Numbered from the stretch's first letter, positions 17,812-28,185 are shown. The stretch is 64,000 nt of DNA from Tabrizicola fusiformis (GCF_013328815.1 NZ_JABUHN010000004.1:1-64000), one strand, 5' to 3'. Program-made: numbers and translations. The notes: a model not told the origin generated them from the letters alone.

Positions 17812-18645
17812 ATGACCACCTATGACCCCGCCAAGGATGGCGCGCAGATGTCGTTCGACGGCCGCATGTCCTATGGCGATTACCTGCAGATCGACCGCAT
17901 TCTGGACAGCCAGCGCCTCTTGACCGGCGCGCATGACGAGATGCTGTTCATCATCCAGCACCAGACATCCGAGCTTTGGATGCGGCTGGCGCTGCATGAG
18001 CTGGAGGCGGCGCGCGCCATGATTGCCGCCGACCGGGCGCGCGAGGCGTTCAAGATGCTGGCCCGGATCGCCCGCATCTTCGAACAGCTCAACAATGCCT
18101 GGGAAGTGCTGCGCACCATGACGCCCAGCGATTACACCACCTTCCGCGAGGGGTTGGGCCAATCCTCGGGCTTTCAGTCCTGGCAATACCGGCTGATCGA
18201 ATATGCTGTCGGCAACCGCAATCTGGCCATGCTGCGTCCCCATGCCCACCGGGCCGACCTGACGGCAAAGCTTGAGGCCGAACTCGCCCGCCCCTCGCTT
18301 TATGACGAGGCGCTGCGCCATCTGGCCCGCGCCGGGCTGCCGGTGCCTGCCGATGTGTTGGCGCGTGACCTGCGGCAGGCATGGGTGGCCCATCCCGGGG
18401 TGCAGGCGGTCTGGGAAACCGTCTACCGCGATCCTCAGCAGTATTGGGAAGCCTATGAGCTGGCCGAGAAGCTGATGGATTTCGAGGATTACTTCCGCCG
18501 CTGGCGCTTCAACCATGTCACCACGGTCGAGCGGGTGATCGGGCTGAAGCGCGGCACCGGCGGCACCTCGGGGGCGAATTACCTGCGCAAGATGCTGGAG
18601 GTCGAGCTTTTCCCCGAACTCTGGCACCTGCGCACCACACTTTGA
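17812..18645 (+). CDS. kynA: Tryptophan 2,3-dioxygenase
   Basis: A 277-residue heme dioxygenase that opens the indole ring of L-tryptophan to N-formylkynurenine. The N-terminal [14 protein letters not shown] and the segment [16 protein letters not shown] are diagnostic. The C-terminal [21 protein letters not shown] carries the proximal heme His. The later [11 protein letters not shown] motif, which binds the substrate ammonium and carboxylate, is intact. GGAGAG precedes the start. It forms the kyn unit with kynU 224 bases upstream, across a repeat-filled gap. Confidence 0.95.
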   Translation: MTTYDPAKDGAQMSFDGRMSYGDYLQIDRILDSQRLLTGAHDEMLFIIQHQTSELWMRLALHELEAARAMIAADRAREAFKMLARIARIFEQLNNAWEVLRTMTPSDYTTFREGLGQSSGFQSWQYRLIEYAVGNRNLAMLRPHAHRADLTAKLEAELARPSLYDEALRHLARAGLPVPADVLARDLRQAWVAHPGVQAVWETVYRDPQQYWEAYELAEKLMDFEDYFRRWRFNHVTTVERVIGLKRGTGGTSGANYLRKMLEVELFPELWHLRTTL

Positions 18646-18760
18646 CGCCCTCACGCCGGCGTGATGCCAAGGGGCTTTGACGTGGCGGAACCAGTCGATT
18701 AGCGTGCAAACGGAAACAGCGGGCCCCTCTATGGGGCCTGCGCGGCGATGGACCCCAAGA

Positions 18761-19699
18761 ATGCACGCACTTCTGACCAAACTTCTGGCCGCCACGGCTC
18801 TGAGCCTGACGCTGGCCGCCTGTGTTCCCAATCAGGCGATGATCGACGCCGGGCTTGCTGAGCCGCCGGCGCCGCAGCTTGTCGAGGGCGCCTATGCCGC
18901 CAAGGCCGATCCGCAGTTCAACGTCGCCGCCGTGCCGGTCGAAAAGGTGCCGGCCGAGTTTCAGCGCCAGACGGTCTATTATGAAACCGACCAGCCGGTC
19001 GGCACCATCATCATCAACCCCTCGACCAAGCATCTTTACCATGTGACCGGCAAGAACCGCGCCACGCGCTATGGCATCGCCGTGGGCAAGGCCGGGTTCC
19101 AGTGGTCGGGTGAGGCTGTGGTCTCTGAACGCAAGACCTGGCCGACCTGGACCCCGCCGGAAGAGATGATCGTGCGCAAGCCGGAACTGGCCAAATGGGA
19201 AAAGGGCCAGCCGGGCGGCCCGACCAACCCGCTGGGCGCCCGCGCGCTATATCTGACGACCAACGGGCGCGATTATGGCTATCGCATCCATGGCACGCCG
19301 GAATGGTTCTCGATCGGCAAGAATGCCTCGTCGGGCTGTATCCGCATGATCAATCAGGACGTGATGGACCTGTTTGATCAGGTGCCGCTGGGCACCAAGG
19401 TCATCGTGCTGACCGCTTCGGGTGAGATGCCCAAGGGGCTGACCCTGCCGCCGCCCACGCCGAAAAAGCCCAAGCCCGCCGTCGTGGCCGCGCCTGCGCC
19501 CGAAGTGGTGGTGGTGCCGAAGATCACCGTGCTGCCGCCGCCGGTGCTGACGCCGGCCGCGGTGGCGTCTGCGGCCGCGGCTGCGGCAGCGCCTGCCGCT
19601 CCGGCACCCGCCGCTGCGGCTCCGGCTCCGGCCGCCCCTGCCGCCACCGCCCCGGCCTGTGCCGTGGCGCTGGTCAACGGCGTCTGCCCGGCACCCTGA
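18761..19699 (+). CDS. L,D-transpeptidase (YkuD) lipoprotein
   Basis: A 312-residue protein with a lipoprotein signal (MHALLTKLLAATALSLTLAAC, Cys21). It carries a YkuD catalytic domain at roughly 65-205. The active-site motif is intact: RIHGTPEWFSIGKNASSGCIRM, with catalytic His and Cys. L,D-transpeptidases make 3-3 peptidoglycan crosslinks or attach proteins to peptidoglycan in the periplasm. A Pro/Ala-rich tail of about 90 residues follows, probably disordered. The start is set at the lipoprotein signal; ATGs further upstream are not followed by a signal. Confidence 0.9.
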   Translation: MHALLTKLLAATALSLTLAACVPNQAMIDAGLAEPPAPQLVEGAYAAKADPQFNVAAVPVEKVPAEFQRQTVYYETDQPVGTIIINPSTKHLYHVTGKNRATRYGIAVGKAGFQWSGEAVVSERKTWPTWTPPEEMIVRKPELAKWEKGQPGGPTNPLGARALYLTTNGRDYGYRIHGTPEWFSIGKNASSGCIRMINQDVMDLFDQVPLGTKVIVLTASGEMPKGLTLPPPTPKKPKPAVVAAPAPEVVVVPKITVLPPPVLTPAAVASAAAAAAAPAAPAPAAAAPAPAAPAATAPACAVALVNGVCPAP

Positions 19700-19703
19700 G
19701 CCG

Positions 19704-20171
19704 ATGAGCAAAAGCCTCGCCCGGGTCACCGCCGCCCTCAGGGCGGCGGGGCTTGACAGCCAGCCGCTTGAAATGCAGGGCGAGACCCGGACGGCGGCGC
19801 AGGCCGCCGAAGCGGCGGGCTGCGCGCTGAACCAGATCGTCAAGTCGATCCTGTTTCAGGGGGAAAGCGGGCAGTTATACCTGTTCCTGACCGCGGGCGG
19901 CAATCAGGTGGACGGGGCGCGCGCCTCGGCCCTCGCGGGTGAGGTGCTGGGCCGGGCAGATGCCGCGGCCGTGCGCGCCGTTACCGGCTTTGCCATTGGC
20001 GGCGTGGCCCCTTTGGGCCATCTCACGCCGCTGCCGATCCGCATGGACCCCGCCTTGATGGGGTATGAGACGGTCTGGGCGGCGGCAGGCACGCCGCGGC
20101 ATATCTTTCCGGTGGCGCCCGCCGCGCTGCGGGCGGCGACCGGCGCCGACCTCGCCGATTTTACGCTGTAA
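19704..20171 (+). CDS. YbaK/EbsC-family aminoacyl-tRNA deacylase
   Basis: A 155-residue single-domain YbaK/ProX-type trans-editing protein. It carries the AAGCALNQIVKSILF segment with the catalytic-site Lys, LFLTAGGNQVDGARASALAG, and the glycine turn FAIGGVAPLGHLTPLPIRMDPALM. Members remove misattached amino acids (for example Cys- or Ala-tRNAPro). It is four bases after the L,D-transpeptidase stop, so likely cotranscribed though functionally unrelated. Confidence 0.85.
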   Translation: MSKSLARVTAALRAAGLDSQPLEMQGETRTAAQAAEAAGCALNQIVKSILFQGESGQLYLFLTAGGNQVDGARASALAGEVLGRADAAAVRAVTGFAIGGVAPLGHLTPLPIRMDPALMGYETVWAAAGTPRHIFPVAPAALRAATGADLADFTL

Positions 20172-20268
20172 CCCTTGGCCTGCCCCGCCCTGCCGGCGAA
20201 TTTTGGCCTAATGTGAATTTCTTTAACATACCCACTTGAAAGCGGCGCGATCCGGGGGCATCTTGCGC

Positions 20269-20287
20269 ATGTGAAAGACATTCACAT
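20269..20287. promoter_or_regulatory. Inverted repeat upstream of DUF2852 gene
   Basis: ATGTGAA (20269-20275) and TTCACAT (20281-20287) form a 7-base inverted repeat with a 5-base spacer, 28 bases upstream of the DUF2852 start. It could be an operator or a leader hairpin. Confidence 0.3.
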
Positions 20288-20314
20288 CAACCGCGAACCG
20301 AAAGAGCAACGCCG

Positions 20315-20782
20315 ATGAACAGCTACACGCCGACCGCCGCCGCAGTCACCGGCGGACCCACCTCCCGCAATTGGCTGCGCCGCGCCGAGGCTTGGCTTGA
20401 CAGCTATGGCAAGGGCGCCTGGATTGCCGCCATGGTGCTGGGCTTCATCTTCGTCTGGCCCGTCGGCCTTGCCCTTCTCGCCTATATGATCTGGAGCAAA
20501 CGCATGTTCAGCCGTTCCGCCTGCGCCGCCCGCCGCGAAGCCCGCCATATGGGGTTCCACCGTGCCTATCACAGCTCGGGCAACGCCGCCTTTGACGCCT
20601 ACAAATCCGAGATGCTGAAGCGCCTTGAGGATGAGCAGGCCGCCTTCGAAGGCTTCCTGCAGCGCCTGCGCGAGGCCAAGGACAAGTCCGAGTTCGACGC
20701 CTTCATGGATGACCGCGCCCGCAGCGCCGCTCAGGCCCCGGTGCCTTCCGCCCCCGAAGCCCCCCGGGCAGGCGAATACTGA
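20315..20782 (+). CDS. DUF2852 domain protein
   Basis: A 155-residue protein of the alphaproteobacterial DUF2852 type. It has a soluble N-terminus, one membrane segment (GAWIAAMVLGFIFVWPVGLALLAYMIW), then a charged helical cytoplasmic part rich in Arg and Glu (MLKRLEDEQAAFEGFLQRLREAKDKSEFDAFM) and a Pro/Ala tail. No function is known for the family. A strong terminator follows, so this is a single-gene unit. Confidence 0.85.
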   Translation: MNSYTPTAAAVTGGPTSRNWLRRAEAWLDSYGKGAWIAAMVLGFIFVWPVGLALLAYMIWSKRMFSRSACAARREARHMGFHRAYHSSGNAAFDAYKSEMLKRLEDEQAAFEGFLQRLREAKDKSEFDAFMDDRARSAAQAPVPSAPEAPRAGEY

Positions 20783-20808
20783 GCCGCCCTTCCCCGGCCG
20801 CATCTGCA

Positions 20809-20837
20809 AGCCCCGCGCCCCCGGCGCGGGGCTTTTT
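20809..20837 (+). terminator. Rho-independent terminator of DUF2852 gene
   Basis: AGCCCCGCGCC at 20809-20819 pairs perfectly with GGCGCGGGGCT at 20823-20833 around CCC, followed by TTTT. Confidence 0.9.
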
Positions 20838-20922
20838 CATTCGCCCGGCAATTGTCCTTGGCGGCACGCCTCGCCCTTGATAACCTGCGCGTCTGACCCC
20901 TCTTTCGGATGCCGTCCGCGAC

Positions 20923-21759
20923 ATGCGCCACACCCTGCCCATCGCGCCCCAGTTCTATGTGACGGCCCCGCAAGCCTGCCCCTATCTTGAAGGGCGGCAA
21001 GAGCGGAAACTTTTCACCGCATTGCAGGGCGAGCAGGCGCAGAAGCTGAACGACGCCCTGTCAAAACAGGGGTTCCGGCGCAGCCAGAACGTGCTGTATC
21101 GCCCGTCTTGCGCCGAATGTTCGGCCTGCCTTTCGGCCCGCATCCGGGTTGCCGATTTCAAGCCCAGCCGGACCCATCGCAAGATCCTCAAGGCGGCAAG
21201 CCACCTGCGTCGCAATGCCACCAGCCCCTGGGCGACTGAGGATCAGTTCACTCTGTTCCGCCGCTATCTGGACGTGCGCCACGCCGATGGCGGCATGGCC
21301 GACATGGATGTGTTCGAATTCGCCGCAATGATCGAGGAAACCCCGATCCGCAGCCGGGTCATCGAATACACCCGCCCCGCCGGTCCGGGCGAAAAGGGGC
21401 GGCCACTGGCCTGCGTCTCGCTGACGGATGTGTTCGATGACGGGCTGTCGATGGTCTACAGCTTTTATGACCCCGACTTGCAGCACCTGTCGCTGGGCAC
21501 TTTCGCCATTCTCGACCATATCGAGATCGCACGCGAGGCCGGGCTGCCTTATGTCTATCTGGGCTATTGGGTGCCGGGCAGCCGGAAGATGGGTTACAAG
21601 GCCAATTTCCCGGCGCTGGAAATCTACAAATCCGGGGTCTGGACCGATATCGGCGATCCGGCCAGCCACCGGGCCGAACTGCATCCCTTGTCGGTCGATC
21701 CGATTGCCGAACAGGTGGCCCGCATCGCCCTGCCCGAAGCGCGCACGGTCCGCGAATGA
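20923..21759 (+). CDS. bpt: Aspartate/glutamate leucyltransferase (Bpt)
   Basis: A 278-residue bacterial arginyl-transferase (ATE1)-like enzyme that adds leucine to N-terminal Asp or Glu, making substrates for the ClpS/ClpAP N-end rule. Seen: the N-terminal Cys cluster [26 protein letters not shown], and the C-terminal [27 protein letters not shown] and [24 protein letters not shown], all hallmark blocks. The gene is coupled to the VOC gene by ATGA. Confidence 0.95.
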   Translation: MRHTLPIAPQFYVTAPQACPYLEGRQERKLFTALQGEQAQKLNDALSKQGFRRSQNVLYRPSCAECSACLSARIRVADFKPSRTHRKILKAASHLRRNATSPWATEDQFTLFRRYLDVRHADGGMADMDVFEFAAMIEETPIRSRVIEYTRPAGPGEKGRPLACVSLTDVFDDGLSMVYSFYDPDLQHLSLGTFAILDHIEIAREAGLPYVYLGYWVPGSRKMGYKANFPALEIYKSGVWTDIGDPASHRAELHPLSVDPIAEQVARIALPEARTVRE

Positions 21760-22166
21760 GCGGCGCACGACTGGCGGCCCTGTCGCTGATCGTGCCTGAC
21801 TATGACCCTGCCATTGCCTTCTTCCGCGCGGCCCTTGGTTTTGAGGTGACCGAAGACATCCCGCAGGGCGCCAAACGCTGGGTCACGCTCGAAGGCCCCG
21901 GCGGCGGCGCCCGGCTGGTGCTGGCGCGGGCCGAGGGGGCGGCGCAGCAGGCCGCCATCGGCGCGCAGGGCGGCGGGCGGGTCTGGCTGTTTGTCCAGAC
22001 CGATGATTTCGCCCGCGACGCCGCCCGGCTGACCGCCGCAGGCGCCATCTTTGAAGAGGCGCCGCGCCATGAAACCTATGGTATCGTGGCGGTGTGGCGC
22101 GACCCTTGGGGCAACCGCTGGGATCTGATCCAGCCTGTCAGCGGAGGGGCCGAAGGGAACGGTTGA
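21756..22166 (+). CDS. Glyoxalase/bleomycin-resistance (VOC) family protein
   Basis: A 136-residue protein with the two beta-alpha-beta-beta-beta modules of the VOC fold. First: [27 protein letters not shown]. Second: [51 protein letters not shown]. The usual metal-site His of the first strand is replaced by Ser/Ile (SLIVPDYD), though a Glu remains near ETYG. Substrate and metal dependence are unknown. The start overlaps the bpt stop. Confidence 0.8.
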   Translation: MSGARLAALSLIVPDYDPAIAFFRAALGFEVTEDIPQGAKRWVTLEGPGGGARLVLARAEGAAQQAAIGAQGGGRVWLFVQTDDFARDAARLTAAGAIFEEAPRHETYGIVAVWRDPWGNRWDLIQPVSGGAEGNG

Positions 22167-22254
22167 CGGCACGCCCAAGGCCGGGATAATTGGACAAGTT
22201 TTCTTACCACTTTTAGCCAGAGCGCAAAACGCGCCGAAATTCGGGGAGGAGCCC

Positions 22255-22860
22255 ATGCAGGGATTGCTGGTGCTATCGCGTGCGATAGACCGCTTCAACG
22301 AGGCAATCGGAAAGGCCGTGACATGGCTGATCTTCATTGCCATCCTGGTCAGTGCAACAAATGCGGTCGTGCGCAAGGTGTTCAACACCTCGTCCAACGC
22401 CTGGCTTGAGCTGCAATGGTATCTGTTCGGGGCGGCCTTCATGCTGGCCGCGGCCTATACGCTGAAACAGAACGAACATATTCGCATCGACATCTTCTAC
22501 GGCACCCGCTCGCGGCGGACGCAACACTGGATCGACCTGTTCGGCCATGTGTTCTTCCTGATGCCCTTCGTGGTGCTGATGTCCTTCATGCTGGTGCCCT
22601 ATGCCTGGCGCGCCTATGAGATCGGGCAGGTTTCGACCAATTCGGGCGGGCTGATCATCTGGCCGGCGCGGGCCATTCTGGCGGCGGGCTTCATCTTGCT
22701 GGTGTTGCAGGGGATTTCCGAAATCGTCAAGAAAATCGCGGTGATGCGCGGCGAAATGGAAGATCCCACCCCCTTCGTTTCGGCCCATGAGGCGGCCGAG
22801 CTGGAAGGCGCGGCCCTTGCCGACACGGTGGCGAAACTGGCCGGGGAGGATCGCAAATGA
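22255..22860 (+). CDS. takQ: TRAP transporter small permease (TakQ/DctQ)
   Basis: A 201-residue DctQ-type subunit with four membrane helices (about 22-40, 62-80, 105-125, 145-165). It carries the WLELQWYLFGAAFMLAAAYTLKQNEHIRIDIFY signature of the fused-loop DctQ family. It supports the large permease in sodium-driven TRAP uptake. The cytoplasmic C-terminus is longer than average. The GGGGAGG at about 22243-22249 is a strong ribosome site. The symbol is inferred from the similarity of the binding protein to Rhodobacter TakP. Confidence 0.88.
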   Translation: MQGLLVLSRAIDRFNEAIGKAVTWLIFIAILVSATNAVVRKVFNTSSNAWLELQWYLFGAAFMLAAAYTLKQNEHIRIDIFYGTRSRRTQHWIDLFGHVFFLMPFVVLMSFMLVPYAWRAYEIGQVSTNSGGLIIWPARAILAAGFILLVLQGISEIVKKIAVMRGEMEDPTPFVSAHEAAELEGAALADTVAKLAGEDRK

Positions 22861-24572
22861 TCGAGTTCATCGCGCTGAACATGGCGCCGATCATGTTCGC
22901 CTCGCTCGTCATCTTCCTGCTCTTGGGCTATCCGGTGGCGTTTTCGCTGGCGGCCAACGGGCTGTTGTTCTTTGCCATCGGGGTCTGGCTGGCGCCGTGG
23001 TCGGAAAACAGCATCACGCTGGATTGGCCGCTTCTGTTCACCATGCCGCAAAGACTATGGGGGACGATGTCGAATGACACGATGCTCGCCATCCCCTTCT
23101 TTACCTTCATGGGCATCGTTCTGGAACGGTCGGGCATGGCCGAAGACCTGCTCGACACCATCGGCCAGTTGTTCGGGCCGATCCGCGGCGGTCTGGCCTA
23201 TGCGGTGATCATCGTCGGCGCCTTGCTGGCGGCGACCACGGGCGTCGTGGCGGCATCGGTGATTGCCATGGGGCTGATCTCGCTGCCGATCATGCTGCGC
23301 TATGGCTATGACCGGCGGGTTGCCTCTGGGGTGATTGCGGCCAGCGGCACGCTGGCGCAGATTATCCCGCCGTCGTTGGTGCTGATCGTTCTGGCCGACC
23401 AGTTGGGCAAATCCGTGGGTGACATGTATGCCGGCGCGATGATCCCGGGTCTGGTGCTGACCGGGTTCTACATGGCCTATATTTTCCTCGTCTCGATCTT
23501 CCGGCCGCAATGGGTGCCCGCACTGCCGATTGAGGCGCGCACGCTGGGCCATGGCGTGACCTCGCTGCTGGTGGCCATCGCGGCGACCATCGCCATCGGC
23601 TATGGCGCCCATGTCTGGCTGTCGCCGACCATGGGGGCCGATGCCGACATTCTGGGCGGCACGGTGGGCGTCATCGTGATCTATGTCTATGCCCTGCTGG
23701 ACAAGGGGCTGAAGATCAACCTGATGAGCCGTCTGGCGCAACAGGTGGTCATGGTGCTGATCCCGCCGCTGGCGCTGATCTTCCTTGTGCTGGGCACGAT
23801 CTTCCTTGGCATCGCCACGCCCACCGAAGGCGGCGCGATGGGCGCCGTCGGCGCGATGATCCTTGCTGCGATGAAGGGGCGGCTGAACCTTACGGTGGTG
23901 CAACAGGCCCTGACCTCGACCACGCGGCTTTCGGCCTTTGTCATGTTCATTCTGGTGGGGGCGCGGGTCTTTTCGCTGACCTTCTACGGGGTGAACGGGC
24001 ATATCTGGGTCGAACATCTCTTGACCGCGCTGCCGGGCGGCGAGACCGGGTTCCTGATCTTCGTCTCGATCCTGGTGTTCCTGCTGGCCTTCTTCCTCGA
24101 CTTCTTCGAGCTGGCCTTCATCATCGTTCCCCTTCTGGTGGCGCCCGCACAGGCGCTGGGGATCGACCTGATCTGGTTCGGGGTGATCCTGGGGGTGAAC
24201 ATGCAGACCTCGTTCATGCACCCGCCCTTCGGCTTTGCGCTGTTCTACCTGCGTTCGGTCGCCCCAAGGTCGAGCTATGTGGACAAGGTGACGGGCACCA
24301 AGACCGCCGGGGTTTCGACCGGGCAGATCTACTGGGGGGCGGTGCCCTTCGTGGTGATCCAGGTGATCATGATCGGGGTGGTGATCGCCTTCCCCTCGAT
24401 GGTCATGCATTACAAGGGTGCGCCGGTCGATGTCTCGAAGGTCGAGATCAAGATGCCGAGCCTGCCGACGCTGACCGTTCCCGGCGCCCCGGCACCGGGC
24501 GGCACCGGCGCCCCGGCCAACGGCCTGCCCGCCCTGCCGCAACTGGGCGCGCCGCCGGTGATCCAGCCGTAA
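22857..24572 (+). CDS. takM: TRAP transporter large permease (TakM/DctM)
   Basis: A 571-residue DctM-type permease with about 12 membrane helices; it forms the elevator-type transport domain. The NDTMLAIPFFTFMGIVLERSGMAEDLLDTIGQLFGPIRGGLAYA and GVIAASGTLAQIIPPSLVLIVLADQ segments are typical, as is GIATPTEGGAMGAVGA. The last 40 residues or so are a Pro/Gly/Ala-rich tail not needed for the fold. The start overlaps takQ by four bases. Confidence 0.92.
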   Translation: MIEFIALNMAPIMFASLVIFLLLGYPVAFSLAANGLLFFAIGVWLAPWSENSITLDWPLLFTMPQRLWGTMSNDTMLAIPFFTFMGIVLERSGMAEDLLDTIGQLFGPIRGGLAYAVIIVGALLAATTGVVAASVIAMGLISLPIMLRYGYDRRVASGVIAASGTLAQIIPPSLVLIVLADQLGKSVGDMYAGAMIPGLVLTGFYMAYIFLVSIFRPQWVPALPIEARTLGHGVTSLLVAIAATIAIGYGAHVWLSPTMGADADILGGTVGVIVIYVYALLDKGLKINLMSRLAQQVVMVLIPPLALIFLVLGTIFLGIATPTEGGAMGAVGAMILAAMKGRLNLTVVQQALTSTTRLSAFVMFILVGARVFSLTFYGVNGHIWVEHLLTALPGGETGFLIFVSILVFLLAFFLDFFELAFIIVPLLVAPAQALGIDLIWFGVILGVNMQTSFMHPPFGFALFYLRSVAPRSSYVDKVTGTKTAGVSTGQIYWGAVPFVVIQVIMIGVVIAFPSMVMHYKGAPVDVSKVEIKMPSLPTLTVPGAPAPGGTGAPANGLPALPQLGAPPVIQP

Positions 24573-24580
24573 CCCCAGGC

Positions 24581-24603
24581 AGGATGGGCAGATTGCCCAT
24601 CCT
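24581..24603. repeat. Interspersed palindrome family A
   Basis: AGGATGGGCA GATTGCCCATCCT, one copy immediately after the takM stop and before a bidirectional terminator. Confidence 0.85.
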
Positions 24604-24616
24604 CCCCCTGCAACGC

Positions 24617-24648
24617 AAAAAGGCCCCGGTCTCGCCGGGGCCTTTCTG
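24617..24648. terminator. Bidirectional terminator between takM and takP
   Basis: AGGCCCCGG at 24621-24629 pairs with CCGGGGCCT at 24635-24643, with an A run before and a T run after, so it can stop transcription from both sides. Confidence 0.85.
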
Positions 24649-24687
24649 TTTCCGCGCGCCTGAGCATCAGACATCACCCGCCGCCCC

Positions 24688-24711
24688 GTAGGATGGGCAA
24701 TCTGCCCATCC
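24688..24711. repeat. Interspersed palindrome family A
   Basis: GTAGGATGGGCAATCTGCCC followed by ATCC; a copy with one imperfect flank, lying between the two terminators of the convergent takM/takP junction. Confidence 0.85.
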
Positions 24712-24722
24712 CCCCGCCATGC

Positions 24723-24750
24723 AAAAGGCCCCGGATTTCTCCGGGGCCTT
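24723..24750 (-). terminator. Terminator of takP
   Basis: AAGGCCCCGG (24725-24734) and CCGGGGCCTT (24741-24750) form a perfect stem. AAAA at 24723-24726 gives the U run on the minus strand. It ends 18 bases before the takP stop. Confidence 0.85.
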
Positions 24751-24768
24751 CCGCCGTCTGTCGTCAGA

Positions 24769-26206
<1,438 letters not shown>

Positions 26207-26254
26207 ATGTCCGAACTTCTCGTAATCGTAGGATCAAGGCGCATGGGCGGGTAA
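26207..26254 (+). CDS. ilvIH leader peptide (attenuator peptide)
   Basis: A 15-codon open frame reading MSELLVIVGSRRMGG, with stop TAA at 26252-26254. Five consecutive codons, Leu-Leu-Val-Ile-Val (26216-26230), are exactly the three branched-chain amino acids. The preceding GGGG at 26197-26200, about 7 bases upstream, can serve as ribosome site. Ribosomes stalling on these codons when branched-chain aminoacyl-tRNA is scarce would control the hairpins that follow. It is too short for ordinary gene finders. Confidence 0.85.
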   Translation: MSELLVIVGSRRMGG

Positions 26255-26307
26255 CCGTTTTCCATCCTGGATCCCATGCGCCCCCGAATGACCCTCGGGG
26301 GCTTTTT
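26238..26307 (+). promoter_or_regulatory. Transcription attenuator of ilvIH
   Basis: Two overlapping hairpins. An upstream stem pairs GGCGCATGGG (26238-26247, within the leader peptide's last codons) with CCCATGCGCC (26273-26282). The terminator stem pairs GCCCCCGA (26280-26287) with TCGGGGGC (26295-26302) and is followed by TTTTT (26303-26307). They share bases 26280-26282, so they compete. A ribosome stalled at Leu/Val/Ile leaves the first stem free to form and disfavours the terminator; a ribosome reaching the stop codon covers 26238-26247 and lets the terminator form. Confidence 0.8.
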
Positions 26308-26352
26308 GTTGACTGAAGGGCCGCAGGGCGCGGCCGAAATGAGGAAAGACCG

Positions 26353-28119
26353 ATGGCGAAGGCGATGTCAGGCGCAATGACCGGCGCAAGGATGGTGGTT
26401 CAGGCTCTCAAGGATCAGGGGGTCGATGTCGTCTTCGGCTATCCGGGCGGGGCCGTTCTTCCGATCTATGACGAGATCTTCCTGCAGAATGACATCCGTC
26501 ACATTCTGGTGCGCCACGAACAGGGCGCCATCCATATGGCCGAGGGCTATGCCCGCTCCACCGGCAAGGTGGGCGTGGCACTGGTGACCTCGGGCCCCGG
26601 CGCGACGAATGCGGTGACGGGTCTGACCGATGCCCTTCTGGACAGCATTCCGATCGTGGTGTTGTCGGGTCAGGTGCCGACCTTCATGATCGGCACCGAT
26701 GGCTTTCAAGAGGCCGATACCGTGGGCATCACCCGACCCTGCACCAAGATGAACTGGCTGGTGAAGGACACGGCGAAGCTGGCCGACACCATCCATCAGG
26801 CTTTCCACGTTGCCAAATCGGGCCGCCCCGGCCCGGTTCTGGTGGATATTCCCAAGGATGTGCAATTCGCCACCGCCGAATATACCCCGGTCCAGCGCGC
26901 CCGCACCTCGCATTACCAGCCGCGGCTGAAAGGCGATATCGACGCCATCACCGCCATGGTGGAGATGCTGGAAACCGCCGAACGCCCGGTGTTCTACACC
27001 GGCGGCGGCGTGATCAACTCCGGCTCCGGTGCCAGCCAGTTGCTGCGCGAGTTTGTGGAGGCGACCGGATTTCCCATCACCTCCACCCTGATGGGTCTGG
27101 GCGCCTATCCGGCTTCGGGCAAGAACTGGCTCGGGATGCTGGGGATGCATGGCCTTTATGAGGCCAATCTGGCGATGCATGGCTGCGATCTGATGATCAA
27201 CGTCGGCGCGCGGTTCGATGACCGCATCACCGGCCGGATCAAGGATTTCAGCCCGCACAGCCGCAAGGTGCATATCGACATCGACGCCTCCTCGATCAAC
27301 AAGGTGATCCGGGTGGATGTGCCGATCCTGGGCGATGTCGGCCATGTGCTGGAAGACGCCCTGCGCATCTGGAAGGCCCGCGGCCGCAAGGTGAACAAGG
27401 AGGGTCTGGCCAAATGGTGGAAGCAGATCGCCGAATGGCGTGCGGTCAACTGCCTTGACTACAAGGGCTCGACCAAGGTCATCAAACCGCAATACGCCCT
27501 GCAACGGCTTGAGGCGCTGACCAAGGGGATGGACCGTTACATCACCACCGAGGTCGGCCAGCATCAGATGTGGGCGGCGCAGTTCCTTGGCTTTGAGGCG
27601 CCGAACCGCTGGATGACCTCGGGTGGTCTGGGGACGATGGGCTATGGCCTGCCCGCCTCGATCGGCGTGCAGATCGCCCATCCCGAGGCGCTGGTGATCA
27701 ACGTCGCCGGTGAGGCGTCCTGGCTGATGAACATGCAGGAAATGGGCACGGCGATGCAGTTCCGCGCCCCGGTCAAGCAGTTCATACTGAACAACGAACG
27801 GCTTGGCATGGTGCGCCAGTGGCAGGAACTGCTGCACGGTGAGCGGTATTCGCAAAGCTGGTCGGAAAGCCTGCCCGATTTCGTGAAACTGGCCGAAGCC
27901 TTTGGCTGCAAGGGTATCAAGGTCTCGGACCCCGCCGATCTGGACGACGCCATTCTGGAGATGATCCGCTATGACGGGCCGGTGATCTTTGACTGCCTTG
28001 TCGAGAAGCACGAAAACTGCTTCCCGATGATCCCGAGCGGCAAGCCGCATAACGAGATGCTCTTGGGCGAGGCGGACACGCAGGGCGTGATCAAGGCGGC
28101 TGGCGCGGTGCTGGTGTAA
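26353..28119 (+). CDS. ilvI: Acetolactate synthase large subunit
   Basis: A 588-residue ThDP enzyme of branched-chain amino-acid synthesis, joining pyruvate with pyruvate or 2-ketobutyrate. The catalytic Glu lies in ILVRHEQGAIHMAEGYAR. The FAD-binding middle domain (about 210-360) contains GLGAYPASGKNWLGMLGMHG. The C-terminal ThDP domain has GGLGTMGYGLPASIGVQIA and an atypical VINVAGEASWLMNMQE in place of the usual GDGSF-like metal motif, with AGEAS and the distal N of LNNERLGMV. AGGAAAG precedes the start. Expression is attenuated by the leader upstream. Confidence 0.94.
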   Translation: MAKAMSGAMTGARMVVQALKDQGVDVVFGYPGGAVLPIYDEIFLQNDIRHILVRHEQGAIHMAEGYARSTGKVGVALVTSGPGATNAVTGLTDALLDSIPIVVLSGQVPTFMIGTDGFQEADTVGITRPCTKMNWLVKDTAKLADTIHQAFHVAKSGRPGPVLVDIPKDVQFATAEYTPVQRARTSHYQPRLKGDIDAITAMVEMLETAERPVFYTGGGVINSGSGASQLLREFVEATGFPITSTLMGLGAYPASGKNWLGMLGMHGLYEANLAMHGCDLMINVGARFDDRITGRIKDFSPHSRKVHIDIDASSINKVIRVDVPILGDVGHVLEDALRIWKARGRKVNKEGLAKWWKQIAEWRAVNCLDYKGSTKVIKPQYALQRLEALTKGMDRYITTEVGQHQMWAAQFLGFEAPNRWMTSGGLGTMGYGLPASIGVQIAHPEALVINVAGEASWLMNMQEMGTAMQFRAPVKQFILNNERLGMVRQWQELLHGERYSQSWSESLPDFVKLAEAFGCKGIKVSDPADLDDAILEMIRYDGPVIFDCLVEKHENCFPMIPSGKPHNEMLLGEADTQGVIKAAGAVLV

Positions 28120-28128
28120 TCGGGCGGA

Positions 28129-28175
28129 CCGGGGGCTTGCCCCCGGACCCCCAGGATATTTTTACCAAGATGAAA
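28129..28175. repeat. G/C hairpin plus repeat family B
   Basis: CCGGGGGC/GCCCCCGG (28129-28146, two-base loop) is followed by a family B element in inverted orientation at 28154-28175 ending in CCAAGATGAAA. The same composite (G/C hairpin plus 22-mer) occurs at 4592-4650. Located between ilvI and ilvH, it may trim or stabilise the message rather than end it. Confidence 0.75.
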
Positions 28176-28185
28176 GGGGCAGCCC

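Noticed and set aside
20235-20262. Heat-shock (sigma-32) promoter before the DUF2852 gene (CTTGAA...)
   Set aside because: The -10 half (CCCCAT) is not present; only the -35 matches.
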